Assembly (NCBI GenBank): GCA_910585545.1
Contig: CAJUFN010000010.1
Span: 15,890-79,889, forward strand
Origin: an uncultured Lachnospiraceae bacterium
Lineage (GTDB): Bacteria; Bacillota; Clostridia; Lachnospirales; Lachnospiraceae
Direction: 5' to 3'
DNA length: 64,000 bases
How positions within the stretch are numbered: position 1 is the stretch's first letter; each line of letters opens with the position of its first letter. Shown here piece after piece: positions 31,106 to 40,724 of the stretch. The translations under genes were made by a program, and so were the position numbers. The notes under the pieces were generated by a model. It was not told the DNA's origin. It searched no databases and saw only the letters and a list, made by a program, of their open reading frames with translations.

Positions 31106-32635
31106 ATGCCCCTTCTTGAAATGAAGCATATTTGCAAATCGTTTTCAGGTGTGTATGCAAATGAAAATATCAGTTTGACAGTGGAAAAGGGAGAAATCCA
31201 TGCACTTTTAGGAGAAAATGGTGCGGGAAAAACAACATTGGTCAATATACTTTTTGGACTTTATACTGCAGACGAAGGTGAGATTTATTGGAAAGAACAA
31301 CCGGTACACTTTTCTTCACCGAAAGAGGCTATTGCCACAGGAATCGGGATGGTACAGCAGCATTTTTCCCTTGTTCGTAAAATGACGGTTCTCGATAATG
31401 TGATTTTGAATCTGCGGGGAAATCGATTTGTGCTAAATCGTGCGGCAGCAAAAAAACGTTTGGTAGAACTGGCTGAAAAATATCAATTATATGTAGATCC
31501 GGATGCAAAAGTTTGCGATTTGTCAGTGGGTGAGCAGCAGAGGGTTGAGATTTTAAAGGCACTTTATAGAAATGTGGAGCTTTTGATATTAGACGAACCG
31601 ACAGGTGTGCTGACACCGCAAGAGACAGAACAGTTTTTTGAAGTGTTGAGAAGTTTGAAAAAAGAAGGATATGGTATTATTATCATCACGCATCGAATGA
31701 GCGAAATCATGTCTATCAGTGATAAGGTTACGATTTTAAGAGACGGAAAACAGGTGGCGGATTTGGTGACGGCACAGACAAACCCGGACGAATTATCACA
31801 TTATATGATCGGCCGTGCATTAAGTGGAGAGATGGTATTGGAAGGACAGCCAAAGGAGGAAGACATACTGTACCTGGAGCACATTTCACTGGAGAAGCGG
31901 CATAGGGGCAAACACTTGGAGCCATTTGACTTGCACATTCGCAAAGGGGAAATATTGGGAATTGCCGGAGTAGAAGGAAACGGCCAAAAAGAACTGGCAG
32001 AAGTTATTACAGGTATTCAAAAACATACAAGCGGGAAAATCTGGCTGGACGGAGAAGAAATCAGTCATCAGTCAATTTATGAACGATATGAGTCCGGTGT
32101 TTCATACATATCAGAAGATAGGCAGAAGGACAGTTTGGTAACCGGTATGAGTATCACAGAAAATCTAATTCTTCGCGATTACAGGAAGCCTCCTTTTGCG
32201 AAAGGAATTCTGACGAATCGAAGCGCGATCATGCAGAATGCGGCAGAGAAGATGAAAGAATATCAGGTTCGGGCTTCAGGAAAATCAGGAGCAGATACGA
32301 TTGTCCGTTTGTTGTCGGGGGGAAATCAACAAAAGTTGATTATTGCAAGAGAATTGTCAAAGCAGGCAAAAGTCATTGTAGCAAGCCAGCCAACGAGGGG
32401 ACTGGATATTGGGGCAACGGAATTTGTGCGGAGTCAGTTGGTTGCACAGAGAAATAAAGGAAAAGGTGTTTTGCTTATTTCGGCGGATTTGGAAGAAATT
32501 ATGGCAGTATCAGATCGGATCGCAGTATTGTTTGGCGGAAAAATCGTGGGGATTTTGAATCGTGAAGAAGCTACTGTGCAGAAGATTGGCTTGTTGATGG
32601 GCGGTATTACCGGAGAGGAGATAGAAAAACAATGA
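31106..32635 (+). CDS. Nucleoside ABC transporter, tandem ATP-binding protein
   Basis: A 509-residue protein with two ABC domains, as in NupA/RbsA-type importers. The first has GENGAGKTT (near 37-45) and LSVGEQQRVEI; the second has GVEGNGQKEL (a degenerate P-loop), SEDRQKD and LSGGNQQKLIIARELS. Start chosen at ATG 31106, 8 bp behind AAAGGAGA; the frame is open upstream but without a site. Its stop overlaps the first permease start (ATGA). Confidence 0.92.
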   Translation: MPLLEMKHICKSFSGVYANENISLTVEKGEIHALLGENGAGKTTLVNILFGLYTADEGEIYWKEQPVHFSSPKEAIATGIGMVQQHFSLVRKMTVLDNVILNLRGNRFVLNRAAAKKRLVELAEKYQLYVDPDAKVCDLSVGEQQRVEILKALYRNVELLILDEPTGVLTPQETEQFFEVLRSLKKEGYGIIIITHRMSEIMSISDKVTILRDGKQVADLVTAQTNPDELSHYMIGRALSGEMVLEGQPKEEDILYLEHISLEKRHRGKHLEPFDLHIRKGEILGIAGVEGNGQKELAEVITGIQKHTSGKIWLDGEEISHQSIYERYESGVSYISEDRQKDSLVTGMSITENLILRDYRKPPFAKGILTNRSAIMQNAAEKMKEYQVRASGKSGADTIVRLLSGGNQQKLIIARELSKQAKVIVASQPTRGLDIGATEFVRSQLVAQRNKGKGVLLISADLEEIMAVSDRIAVLFGGKIVGILNREEATVQKIGLLMGGITGEEIEKQ

Positions 32636-33690
32636 TACAGAGAAAAAATGGAAAGAATACATTGATAGATATCTTTTTGATCATTATCATTACAGTTTTG
32701 ATCGGTACATTGCTGATTGTTATGTGTGGTGCCAAACCTGCGGCGGCATACAATTTGTTCTTCCATGGTATTTTTGGAAATATTTCCAGTTTTTCGGAGA
32801 TATTTGTAAAAGCGTGTCCGTTGATTTTGACAGGTCTGGGATGTGCGGTTGCGTTTCGTACAGGCTTTTTTAACATTGGTGCAGAAGGACAGTTTTATGT
32901 AGGCGCGATGGTTACAACGATGGTTGCACTTAAATTAACGATGGTTCCAGGCATATTGCGAATGGTGTTGGCGTTGCTGGCCGGATTTTTGGCAGGTGGA
33001 CTTTGGGCGCTAATCGCGGCAGTGTTCAAGGCAAAGTTTAATATATCGGAAATTATCGTAACGATTATGTTGAACTACATTGCAATCAATTTCCTTGGCT
33101 ATGCAGTGCGTTCGTTTTTGATGGATCAGGGGGGAAATGTGCCACAGTCGGCAAAAATCGATCCGTCTGTACAGTTGACTACATTGATCAGATCCACTCG
33201 TTTTCACACGGGAATTCTCATTGCCGTCGGCTGTGTATTGCTTGTGTGGTTTTTGATGGAAAAGACGACGGTTGGCTACGAACTTCGTGCAGTGGGCATC
33301 AACCAGAGAGCCAGTGCCTGTACAGGTATTTCCGTGATGAAAAACATTGTATTTTCAGCATTTTTAAGTGGTGGTTTGGCAGCGCTTGCCGGTGGAATTG
33401 AGGTATTGGCAATTCAGAAAAAATTGTTGGAAGGTATTTCGGCCGGTTGTGGTTATACAGCAGTTTTGATTGCGTTGGTTGCGTTTAACAATCCACTTGG
33501 TGTATTGGCGACTGCAGTATTGTATGCTACGATGCAGGTAGGTGCGGGTTCCATGCAAAGACAATTGGGAGTTCCTTCAGCTATTGTAAATATTTTGATG
33601 GGAGTTGTGGTGATACTTATTTTGGGAAAAGAAGTATTTCATATGCTCGGACGTTGTCGGACATTGACTGCTCAGAAAGGAGAAAAATAG
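32632..33690 (+). CDS. Nucleoside ABC transporter permease 1
   Basis: A 352-residue membrane protein of the BPD_transp_2 family with about ten hydrophobic segments and the FNIGAEGQFYVGA motif (near 81-93) seen in sugar/nucleoside permeases of the BMP system. It overlaps the ATPase gene by 4 bp and is followed one base later by the second permease, which implies a heterodimeric channel. Confidence 0.92.
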   Translation: MIQRKNGKNTLIDIFLIIIITVLIGTLLIVMCGAKPAAAYNLFFHGIFGNISSFSEIFVKACPLILTGLGCAVAFRTGFFNIGAEGQFYVGAMVTTMVALKLTMVPGILRMVLALLAGFLAGGLWALIAAVFKAKFNISEIIVTIMLNYIAINFLGYAVRSFLMDQGGNVPQSAKIDPSVQLTTLIRSTRFHTGILIAVGCVLLVWFLMEKTTVGYELRAVGINQRASACTGISVMKNIVFSAFLSGGLAALAGGIEVLAIQKKLLEGISAGCGYTAVLIALVAFNNPLGVLATAVLYATMQVGAGSMQRQLGVPSAIVNILMGVVVILILGKEVFHMLGRCRTLTAQKGEK

Positions 33691-33691
33691 T

Positions 33692-34633
33692 ATGTTAAGT
33701 GAGATTTTAACAATTGGTTTTTTGACTGCATTCTTATCGGCAGCCGTTCGTCTGGCTGTTCCGCTGATATATGGCGGTTTGGGAGAGACGATTGCTGAAA
33801 AGACCGGTATTTTGAATATCGGTATGGAAGGCGTTATGTTAAGCGGCGCATTTTTCTCTTTTGCAGGAGCATGGTTCTCGAGCAATTTGTTTGTCGGATT
33901 GTTGTGTGGTATGTTGGGAGGTTTGGCGGTTAGCCTGCTTCACGGTTTCTTGAGTATATTTTTAGCGAAAGATCAATCCGTAAGTGGTTTGGCGCTGAAT
34001 ATGTTTATGTTAGGTGTGACGAGCTTTTTGTATAAACTCATGTCAACAGGACAGGATTATCAGCAGATTGATACGTTCCAGACAATGGCAATTCCTGTTT
34101 TATCCAAAATCCCATTGATTGGCGAAGCATTTTTTAACAGGGATATTTTGACGTATATGTTATATGTGCTTCTTATTTTGACGTGGCTGTTTTATAAAAA
34201 GACAAATTATGGCTTGTCTTTTGCGGCAATTGGAGAGCATCCTCGCGCAGCAGCTTCGGCAGGAATTCCAGTTCATAAATATCAGTGGATCTCTATGATT
34301 TTTAATGGAATACTGGGCGGCATTGGAGGAGCTTATCTTGTTTTAGTTCAGCTTGGAGTTTTTACGGAAAATATGATCTCAGGACGTGGTTATATTGCGC
34401 TTGCAACGGTAATTCTTGGACGCTATACTCCGTTTGGTATGTTTGGCGCAGCAATTTTATTCGGCGCGGCAAATGCATTGCAAATTCGACTGCAGACAAT
34501 CGGAATTGCGATTTCGCCGTTCCTGCTTGCTATTTTACCATATGCGATTACACTGATTGCTATGATTGGTTCGATTGGTAAGAATACAAAACCGGAAGCG
34601 TTGAGTGAGCCTTATATTAAGGGGGCACGTTAA
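33692..34633 (+). CDS. Nucleoside ABC transporter permease 2
   Basis: A 313-residue BPD_transp_2 permease with about nine hydrophobic segments and the matching LNIGMEGVMLSGAF motif (near 43-56). It pairs with the preceding permease. It is followed by a MerR regulator starting 4 bp after its stop, in the same operon. Confidence 0.92.
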   Translation: MLSEILTIGFLTAFLSAAVRLAVPLIYGGLGETIAEKTGILNIGMEGVMLSGAFFSFAGAWFSSNLFVGLLCGMLGGLAVSLLHGFLSIFLAKDQSVSGLALNMFMLGVTSFLYKLMSTGQDYQQIDTFQTMAIPVLSKIPLIGEAFFNRDILTYMLYVLLILTWLFYKKTNYGLSFAAIGEHPRAAASAGIPVHKYQWISMIFNGILGGIGGAYLVLVQLGVFTENMISGRGYIALATVILGRYTPFGMFGAAILFGAANALQIRLQTIGIAISPFLLAILPYAITLIAMIGSIGKNTKPEALSEPYIKGAR

Positions 34634-34637
34634 ATAT

Positions 34638-35375
34638 ATGAAAGATTATCTGAATGTCAGTGAAATTGGCCGTCTATTTGGCTTGGGAATACAGACGATA
34701 CATTACTATGATAAGATTGGCATTTTAAAACCTGCTTTTCGTGAGGGGAAAGCAGGGGTAAGAAAATATAAATTTGATCAGATTTATCAGTTGGCATCTA
34801 TTCGTTATATGCGTAAATTGGGGTATTCCATTGAAGAGGTGCGCAAATTTCAAGACTCCAGAAATCCAGAGCTGACGATTCATTTGCTGCGTGAACGTTC
34901 TAAAGCATTGCAGGCACAATGGAGAGAACTTATGCAGATCGATGATGCGATTCTTCGGAAAATCAATTATATCGAATCAGAGATGCAGCATATGGATCTG
35001 GATAGTATAGAGATTCGTGAGTTTCCGGAAAGATACTATATTCCGATCGGTACAGAGGAAGAACTGTATATTGAGGATTCCTTTTATTTTTATCCGACCA
35101 TTGCTTTTTATGAGGAGGATTTAAAATACTTTGGTGCTTTGGTAGAAAAAGCTTCGGAACCTGTAACCTCTATTATACCTGCAGGACGTTATTTGGTTGG
35201 ATATCACAAGGGGGCTTATGAGACGATACAGCAGAGCATGCAAAGAATGAGAGATGCGTATCCGGATTATGAATTTGAACCGTTAATAACGTGTTTTAAT
35301 ATTATCGATCAGTTTGTGGAACAGGATAATGAAAATTATGTGACACAGATCCAGATGCTTTATAAAACAGTATAA
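34638..35375 (+). CDS. MerR-family transcriptional regulator with effector domain
   Basis: A 245-residue regulator: MerR helix-turn-helix (about 1-70; NVSEIGRLFGLGIQTIHYYDKIGIL is the recognition region in two adjacent helices), a coiled-coil linker (about 80-115) and a C-terminal domain (about 125-245) that resembles the GyrI/BmrR-like effector fold. As last gene of the nucleoside transport operon it probably controls that operon in response to a small ligand (inference). ATG 34638 is 12 bp behind AAGGGGG. Confidence 0.87.
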   Translation: MKDYLNVSEIGRLFGLGIQTIHYYDKIGILKPAFREGKAGVRKYKFDQIYQLASIRYMRKLGYSIEEVRKFQDSRNPELTIHLLRERSKALQAQWRELMQIDDAILRKINYIESEMQHMDLDSIEIREFPERYYIPIGTEEELYIEDSFYFYPTIAFYEEDLKYFGALVEKASEPVTSIIPAGRYLVGYHKGAYETIQQSMQRMRDAYPDYEFEPLITCFNIIDQFVEQDNENYVTQIQMLYKTV

Positions 35376-35422
35376 AAAATACCGATAAAGCCCTAAAAAA
35401 CGGGTTATATCGGTATTTTTCA
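35375..35422. terminator. Terminator between the MerR gene and the convergent 3D-domain gene
   Basis: AAAAATACCGATA (from 35375) pairs with TATCGGTATTTTT (to 35420), extended inward by AGCCC/GGGTT with small mismatches. A/T tracts on both sides allow bidirectional use. Confidence 0.85.
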
Positions 35423-35457
35423 ATTTCTGAAAAGATAACCAGAAATTTAGTAAGTTT

Positions 35458-36510
35458 TTAAAGTAAATATACAGGTGCGTAATATACGCCCTTTCTCAAA
35501 GCTTCTGAATGTGAACTTACGAAAACATCTATACGGTTTCCCTTGATTGCGCCGCCGGTATCTTCGGCGGTATAAACATGCCCATTGATACTGACCTGGC
35601 GGCCCAAAGAGATTACTCTGCGGTCAACGGCGATCGTACGTCCAGCAACGGGTTTTACACCGCTGGCAGTTGTTCCGCCATAAGGTCCGCAACATTGGCT
35701 GCACGGGCAATAGTGGCTGATACGAAAACTTCCAAGATAAGTTCCGCCTGAGCTATTACCTGAGCCGGAGGAAGAAGAACCGCCGCCTGAGCCGGATGTA
35801 TTGGAATTATTTTGATTTTGTTGTTGCTGTTGCTGCAATGCCTGCTGGCGTAAAATTTCCTGGCGTTTCTTTTCTGCCTTAGCGGCTTCTATCGCAGCTT
35901 TTGCACGAGCAAGTTGCTGGGAATAGTCATTTAATTCAGAAGATGCAGAAGCAATTTTCTGATTTAAGGTTGACTGTTTTTCCGTAAGGCTCTTTTGGAG
36001 ATCATCGAGAACACCGTTCTCATCTTCCAATGTGGTTTTTGTATTTTCGATTTCTACACGTACGTTTATCAAGTCGCTCATTTTTTTGCGGTCATACTGA
36101 CTCATAGTTTCAATATAGTCGGCCTTGTTGAGAAGGTCGTTCATGCTGTTTGCAGAGCATAGATATTCGATAAATCCATAATCTCCGCTTTCATAAATCT
36201 GTTTGATCCGAAGTTTCATATCGGAATATTGAGATTGTTCTTCGAACTGCGCAATTTCAAGTTGTGCTTGCGTATCTGCAATGGCTTGTTTGGTAGATGC
36301 AATTTTGTCGGCGATTTCTTCCATTTCCGTACAGGTTGCATCTAACTGACTTTTCAAATCTTTGATTTCTCCTTGCAATTCGGAGGTTTTTTCTTCCAGA
36401 TTTTGTACCGAATCTTCTGCATAAGCAGAAACACCGCTTATACCGAGCAGAATAGCACAAGTAATTGCTGTAAAAGTGCGTAAGCTCTTCTTGTTTTTCG
36501 ATTTCATCAT
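35458..36510 (-). CDS. Secreted coiled-coil protein with C-terminal 3D (MltA-like) domain
   Basis: A 350-residue exported protein with a signal peptide (about 1-32, ending AYA-ED), a long coiled coil (about 33-225), a Gln/Ser/Gly-rich linker (about 226-258) and a C-terminal 3D domain (about 262-350) with TAEDTGGAIKGNRIDVF, whose aspartates define the family of peptidoglycan lytic enzymes. The CPCSQCCGPYGGTTASG stretch is typical of clostridial versions. The coiled coil is clearly related to that of the M23 protein at 3238-4332. Two adjacent ATG codons follow GAAAGGA; either may start translation. Confidence 0.9.
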   Translation of the reverse strand: MMKSKNKKSLRTFTAITCAILLGISGVSAYAEDSVQNLEEKTSELQGEIKDLKSQLDATCTEMEEIADKIASTKQAIADTQAQLEIAQFEEQSQYSDMKLRIKQIYESGDYGFIEYLCSANSMNDLLNKADYIETMSQYDRKKMSDLINVRVEIENTKTTLEDENGVLDDLQKSLTEKQSTLNQKIASASSELNDYSQQLARAKAAIEAAKAEKKRQEILRQQALQQQQQQNQNNSNTSGSGGGSSSSGSGNSSGGTYLGSFRISHYCPCSQCCGPYGGTTASGVKPVAGRTIAVDRRVISLGRQVSINGHVYTAEDTGGAIKGNRIDVFVSSHSEALRKGVYYAPVYLL

Positions 36511-36622
36511 ATGTTTCCTTTCTCCGCAAAATAAAATTGCTTTTATAGTATACTATAAATTGCTTTATTTTGCAAATTTTGATAGAATGTGAAGAGAGCG
36601 TGCAAAAAGGATGGTAAAAAAC

Positions 36623-37483
36623 GTGAAGAAAATTAGAATGATAGGACTTGATCTGGATGGTACTTTATTAAGAGAAGATAAGACGCTTTCTACATATTCC
36701 AAAGAAGTAATAGCGGAGGCAATCAGGCGCGGAATCATCGTCCTTGTAGCTACAGGGCGTCCGATTAGCGGGATTCCTAAAGAGTTAAGAGAATTTCCGG
36801 GGATGCGTTATGTACTCTCGGCAAACGGAGCCAGGATAGTGGATCAGCAGGAAAAACGGATTATATCAGAAGAACTGCTTCCGAAAGAGACTGCGCGTCA
36901 GGTTATGAATGTGCTTGGAAAATATGATTGCATGCGAGAGATTTATTATGATGGAATAGGGTTTGCCGAAGAAAGATATGTAGAGAGGGCAGACGAATTC
37001 TTCAGGAACTTTAATAATCCTACGATGGCAGCATATATTAAAAAGACGAGAAGGATCGTGAACAGTATCGAGAAGAAACTGGAAGAAGAGGAAAGAGCAC
37101 TGGATAAGGTGCAGGGGATTTTTCTTACGATAGAAGAAAAGAATGAAGCATGGAAGATGCTGGAACAGATTCCGGGCATTACGATCACAGGCGCACTGAA
37201 GAATAATATTGAGGTGGGGCTTGGCGGAGTGAATAAAGGTACGGGTCTTATAAGACTTGGAAAAATGCTTGGGGTTTCCAGGGAAGAGATTATGGCGTGC
37301 GGCGATGGCATGAATGACTATGATATGATAAATGAAGTGGGATTTGGCGTGGTTATGGGAAATGGCCGTGAAGAATTGAAAGCAATTGCAGACTTCGTGA
37401 CAAAAACGAATGAAGAAGACGGAGTTGCATATGCGATAGAAAAATATGTTTTAAATCATGTGACAGCAGAGAAAGGGGAGTAA
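36623..37483 (+). CDS. HAD-superfamily phosphatase, Cof type
   Basis: A 286-residue cytoplasmic sugar- or cofactor-phosphate phosphatase. HAD motifs: LDLDGTLL near residues 9-16, LVATGRP near 43, a C2B cap domain, then the lysine/GMNDYDMI region (near 232-240) with ACGDGMND. The start is taken as GTG 36623, 8 bp after AAGGATGG; an ATG at 36611 lies within that box and would add four residues. uppP follows after 2 bp, so the two are probably cotranscribed. The substrate cannot be predicted. Confidence 0.87.
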   Translation: MKKIRMIGLDLDGTLLREDKTLSTYSKEVIAEAIRRGIIVLVATGRPISGIPKELREFPGMRYVLSANGARIVDQQEKRIISEELLPKETARQVMNVLGKYDCMREIYYDGIGFAEERYVERADEFFRNFNNPTMAAYIKKTRRIVNSIEKKLEEEERALDKVQGIFLTIEEKNEAWKMLEQIPGITITGALKNNIEVGLGGVNKGTGLIRLGKMLGVSREEIMACGDGMNDYDMINEVGFGVVMGNGREELKAIADFVTKTNEEDGVAYAIEKYVLNHVTAEKGE

Positions 37484-37485
37484 TT

Positions 37486-38304
37486 ATGCTGAATATTTTA
37501 AAAACGATTTTCCTTGGTATCGTAGAGGGTATCACGGAATGGCTGCCAATCAGCAGTACGGGGCATTTGATTTTGGTAGATGAATTTGTGAAGTTAAAAG
37601 CGAGTGCGGAGTTTATGGAGATGTTTAATGTGGTTATCCAACTTGCCGCAGTAATGGCGGTTGTGGTATTGTATTTCCACAAACTGAATCCGTTTTCGCC
37701 AAAGAAGAGTACGCAGCAGAAGAAAAATACAATGATTCTTTGGAGCAAAGTAGTCGTAGGTATGTTGCCGGCAATGGTTGTTGGAATTCCGTTTGATGAT
37801 TGGATCGATGAGCATTTGATGAATTATGTAGTAGTTGCGATTGCGTTGATCGTTTATGGTATTTTATTTATTCTGATTGAAAACAGGAATAAAGATGCAG
37901 TGCCAAAAGTGACAAAATTAAAAGATTTGACTTATCAGACTGCATTTTTTATCGGTTGTTTCCAGGTGCTGTCGCTGATTCCGGGGACATCGCGCTCAGG
38001 CGCAACGATCATAGGTGCGCTTCTTCTTGGAACTTCCAGATATGTGGCGGCGGAATATACATTTTTCATGGCAATTCCGGTCATGGCAGGCGCAAGCTTT
38101 TTGAAACTGCTTAAGTTTGGATTCAGTTTTACTGCAAATGAAGTCATGATACTTGCAATTGGATGTCTGGTATCTTTTGTTGTATCAGTACTGGCAATTA
38201 AATTCCTTATGGGATATATCAAAAAGCATGATTTCAAAGTATTTGGTTATTATCGAATTGTCCTTGGTATACTCGTGCTTGCATACTTTTTTATAGCGGG
38301 TTAA
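37486..38304 (+). CDS. uppP: Undecaprenyl-diphosphate phosphatase
   Basis: A 272-residue polytopic membrane enzyme (BacA family) that recycles undecaprenyl diphosphate to the monophosphate carrier for peptidoglycan and wall polymers. Signature motifs are EGITEWLPISSTGHLIL (about 12-28) and PGTSRSGATIIGALLLG (about 166-182). It starts 2 bp after the HAD phosphatase gene and ends before a strong terminator. Confidence 0.95.
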   Translation: MLNILKTIFLGIVEGITEWLPISSTGHLILVDEFVKLKASAEFMEMFNVVIQLAAVMAVVVLYFHKLNPFSPKKSTQQKKNTMILWSKVVVGMLPAMVVGIPFDDWIDEHLMNYVVVAIALIVYGILFILIENRNKDAVPKVTKLKDLTYQTAFFIGCFQVLSLIPGTSRSGATIIGALLLGTSRYVAAEYTFFMAIPVMAGASFLKLLKFGFSFTANEVMILAIGCLVSFVVSVLAIKFLMGYIKKHDFKVFGYYRIVLGILVLAYFFIAG

Positions 38305-38334
38305 AAGAGCTTGGGAAATAAAAGACAAAATAAA

Positions 38335-38378
38335 TGGCTGTTTATGCAAAAATATGTATAAACAGCCACTTGATTTTT
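38335..38378 (+). terminator. Rho-independent terminator after uppP
   Basis: TGGCTGTTTAT (38335-38345) pairs perfectly with ATAAACAGCCA (38358-38368), followed by a GATTTTTAT tract. A likely promoter for the next operon (TTGATT at 38370-38375, TACTAT at 38392-38397) begins at its edge. Confidence 0.85.
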
Positions 38379-38462
38379 ATGGAAAATATGATACTATAAA
38401 AAAGGTCACTGGAAATAATGAATAATTATGAATGATAAATGTATAACGAGGAGGAAAATCAT

Positions 38463-39236
38463 ATGAAGATGAAAAAATTATTAAGCATGGTTTTAGTAGG
38501 TGCATGTGTATTGTCTATGGCAGCATGCGGAAAGAAAAATGACAAAGTGATTGGAAGCGCGGATGATTTAGAAGGTGCGACAATCGGTGTTCAGCAGGGA
38601 ACAACCGGAGACCTTTATACGACAAAAGAATTTGGTGACGAATTCATCGAACGTTTTAACAAGGGAGCAGAAGCAGTACAGGCATTGAAACAGGGAAAAG
38701 TAGATGCAGTGGTTATTGACAATGAGCCGGCAAAAGAGTTTGTGAAAGCAAATGAGGGGTTAAAAATCCTTGATACTCCATACGAAGAGGAAGATTATGC
38801 TTTAGGATTTTCTAAGGGAAGTGAGCTTACTGCAAAGTTTAACCAGGCAATCGCAGAATTGAAAGCAGACGGAACATTTGATGCAATTGTTGCTTATTAT
38901 ATTGAAGGAAAAGGTGAACGTTATGAATCACCGGCAGAGATCAAGTACACAGGTAAATTGGTTATGGCTACAAATGCAGAGTTCCCGCCATATGAATTCC
39001 ATCAGGAGGAAGAAATCGTAGGAATTGACGTGGATTTTGCAAAAGCAATCGGTGATAAATTAGGAATGGAAATCGTAATCGAAGATATGGCGTTTGATTC
39101 TATTATTCCGGCGGTACAGAGTGGAAAAGCAGATTTTGCTGCGGCAGGTCTTACTGTGACAGAAGACAGACAAGAGCAGGTTGATTTTTCTGATACTTAT
39201 TACACAGGCGTTCAGGTAATCATTGTAAACGAATAA
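38463..39236 (+). CDS. Polar amino acid ABC transporter, substrate-binding lipoprotein
   Basis: A 257-residue family 3 solute-binding protein. The signal peptide has the lipobox LSMAAC. The mature part carries GATIGVQQGTTGD and, near the C-terminus, TNAEFPPYEFHQEEEIVGIDVDF-type sequence and the AGLTVTEDRQEQVDFSDTYY signature; the two family segments occur in swapped order, a known circular-permutation-like layout in some clostridial members. The ligand is probably a polar amino acid or cystine. ATG 38463 follows GAGGAGG. Confidence 0.9.
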   Translation: MKMKKLLSMVLVGACVLSMAACGKKNDKVIGSADDLEGATIGVQQGTTGDLYTTKEFGDEFIERFNKGAEAVQALKQGKVDAVVIDNEPAKEFVKANEGLKILDTPYEEEDYALGFSKGSELTAKFNQAIAELKADGTFDAIVAYYIEGKGERYESPAEIKYTGKLVMATNAEFPPYEFHQEEEIVGIDVDFAKAIGDKLGMEIVIEDMAFDSIIPAVQSGKADFAAAGLTVTEDRQEQVDFSDTYYTGVQVIIVNE

Positions 39237-39298
39237 GAATTTCAGGATGGCAGATATGTCTTTGGATGTATCTGCTATTAAAAATAGGCGGGATAAAA

Positions 39299-39985
39299 AT
39301 GGATAGTTTAAAACAGGAATTTTATTTGAATTTTATAAAAGAGAATCGCTGGAAATATATTGTGGATGGGCTTAAGACAACTTTGCTCGTCACATTAGGG
39401 GCGCTTATCTTAGGGTTATTGATTGGTTTTCTGGTGGCAATTGTTCGTTCTACCTATGAGAAAACGAAAAAACTGAAAATATTAAATTTTATATGTAATA
39501 TTTATATTACGGTGATCCGGGGAACACCGGTTGTTGTTCAGCTTTTGATTATTTATTATGTTGTATTTGGAAGTGTGAAGATAGATAAAGTCCTAGTCGC
39601 GGTGCTGGCATTCGGTCTTAATTCCGGTGCTTATGTTGCGGAGATTGTTCGTTCCGGTATCATGTCTATTGATTCTGGGCAGCTTGAGGCAGGACGAAGT
39701 CTTGGTTTCAATTATGTGCAGACCATGCGCTATATCATTATGCCGCAGGCATTTAAAAATGTACTTCCGGCACTCGGTAATGAATTTATCGTATTATTAA
39801 AAGAAACATCCGTTGCAGGTTATATTGCATTGCAGGATCTGACGAAAGGCGGAGATATTATCCGAAGCCGTACATATAGCTATATGCCTTTGATTGCAAT
39901 TGCGTTGATCTATCTTATAATGGTACTTATCTTTACAAAACTTTTGGCGATTCTGGAAAGGAGGTTACGTAACAGTGAGCGTTAA
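39299..39985 (+). CDS. Polar amino acid ABC transporter permease
   Basis: A 228-residue His/Glu/Gln/Arg-type permease with about five membrane segments. The EAA loop appears as EAGRSLGFNYVQTMRYIIMP (near 135-154), and the VIRGTPVVVQLLI motif is near 73-85. ATG 39299 follows a GGCGGGA box. Its 3' end overlaps the ATPase gene by 11 bp. Confidence 0.93.
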   Translation: MDSLKQEFYLNFIKENRWKYIVDGLKTTLLVTLGALILGLLIGFLVAIVRSTYEKTKKLKILNFICNIYITVIRGTPVVVQLLIIYYVVFGSVKIDKVLVAVLAFGLNSGAYVAEIVRSGIMSIDSGQLEAGRSLGFNYVQTMRYIIMPQAFKNVLPALGNEFIVLLKETSVAGYIALQDLTKGGDIIRSRTYSYMPLIAIALIYLIMVLIFTKLLAILERRLRNSER

Positions 39986-40718
39986 TGGAGAAGTTTTAAT
40001 CAAAGTAGAAGACATTCATAAAATTTACGGAGAACTTCATGCACTGGACGGTATCTCTGAGGAAATCAGAAAAGGCGAAGTTGTCGTGATTGTCGGACCA
40101 TCCGGTTCCGGAAAATCAACTTTTCTTCGTTCTTTGAATTTATTGGAAGTTCCGGAAAAAGGACATATTTATTTTGACGGAGTAGATATTACGGATAAGA
40201 AGACCGATATCAACAAGCATCGCCAGAAAATGGGAATGGTGTTCCAGCATTTTAACTTATTTCCGCATAAAACAATCTTGGAGAATATTACACTTGCACC
40301 AATTAAATTACTTGGAAAAAGCAAGGAAGAAGCAGAAAAGCAGGCGATGGAACTTTTGCGCCGCGTAGGCTTGGAAGAAAAGGCAAACGCTTATCCATCA
40401 CGTCTCTCCGGCGGACAGAAACAGCGTATTGCAATCGTGCGCTCTCTCGCAATGGAACCGGAAGTGATGCTGTTCGATGAACCGACATCCGCACTCGATC
40501 CGGAAATGGTAGGAGAAGTACTTGAGCTGATGAAACAGCTGGCAAAAGACGGCATGACTATGGTCGTTGTAACCCACGAGATGGGATTTGCCAAAGAAGT
40601 CGGGACCCGCGTTTTGTTTGTTGATGGAGGAAAAGTCAAAGAACAGAATAATCCGAAAGATTTCTTTGAACATCCAGTAGAACTCAGATTGCAGGAATTT
40701 CTGTCAAAAATCCTGTAA
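39975..40718 (+). CDS. Polar amino acid ABC transporter ATP-binding protein
   Basis: A 247-residue GlnQ-like ATPase. Walker A GPSGSGKST (near 38-46), Q-loop VFQHFNLFPH, signature LSGGQKQR (near 144-151), Walker B MLFDEPTSALDPE. GTG start at 39975, 10 bp behind AAAGGAGG, within the permease 3' end. Its stop lies 7 bp before palindrome P3. Confidence 0.94.
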   Translation: MSVNGEVLIKVEDIHKIYGELHALDGISEEIRKGEVVVIVGPSGSGKSTFLRSLNLLEVPEKGHIYFDGVDITDKKTDINKHRQKMGMVFQHFNLFPHKTILENITLAPIKLLGKSKEEAEKQAMELLRRVGLEEKANAYPSRLSGGQKQRIAIVRSLAMEPEVMLFDEPTSALDPEMVGEVLELMKQLAKDGMTMVVVTHEMGFAKEVGTRVLFVDGGKVKEQNNPKDFFEHPVELRLQEFLSKIL

Positions 40719-40724
40719 TTTCTA

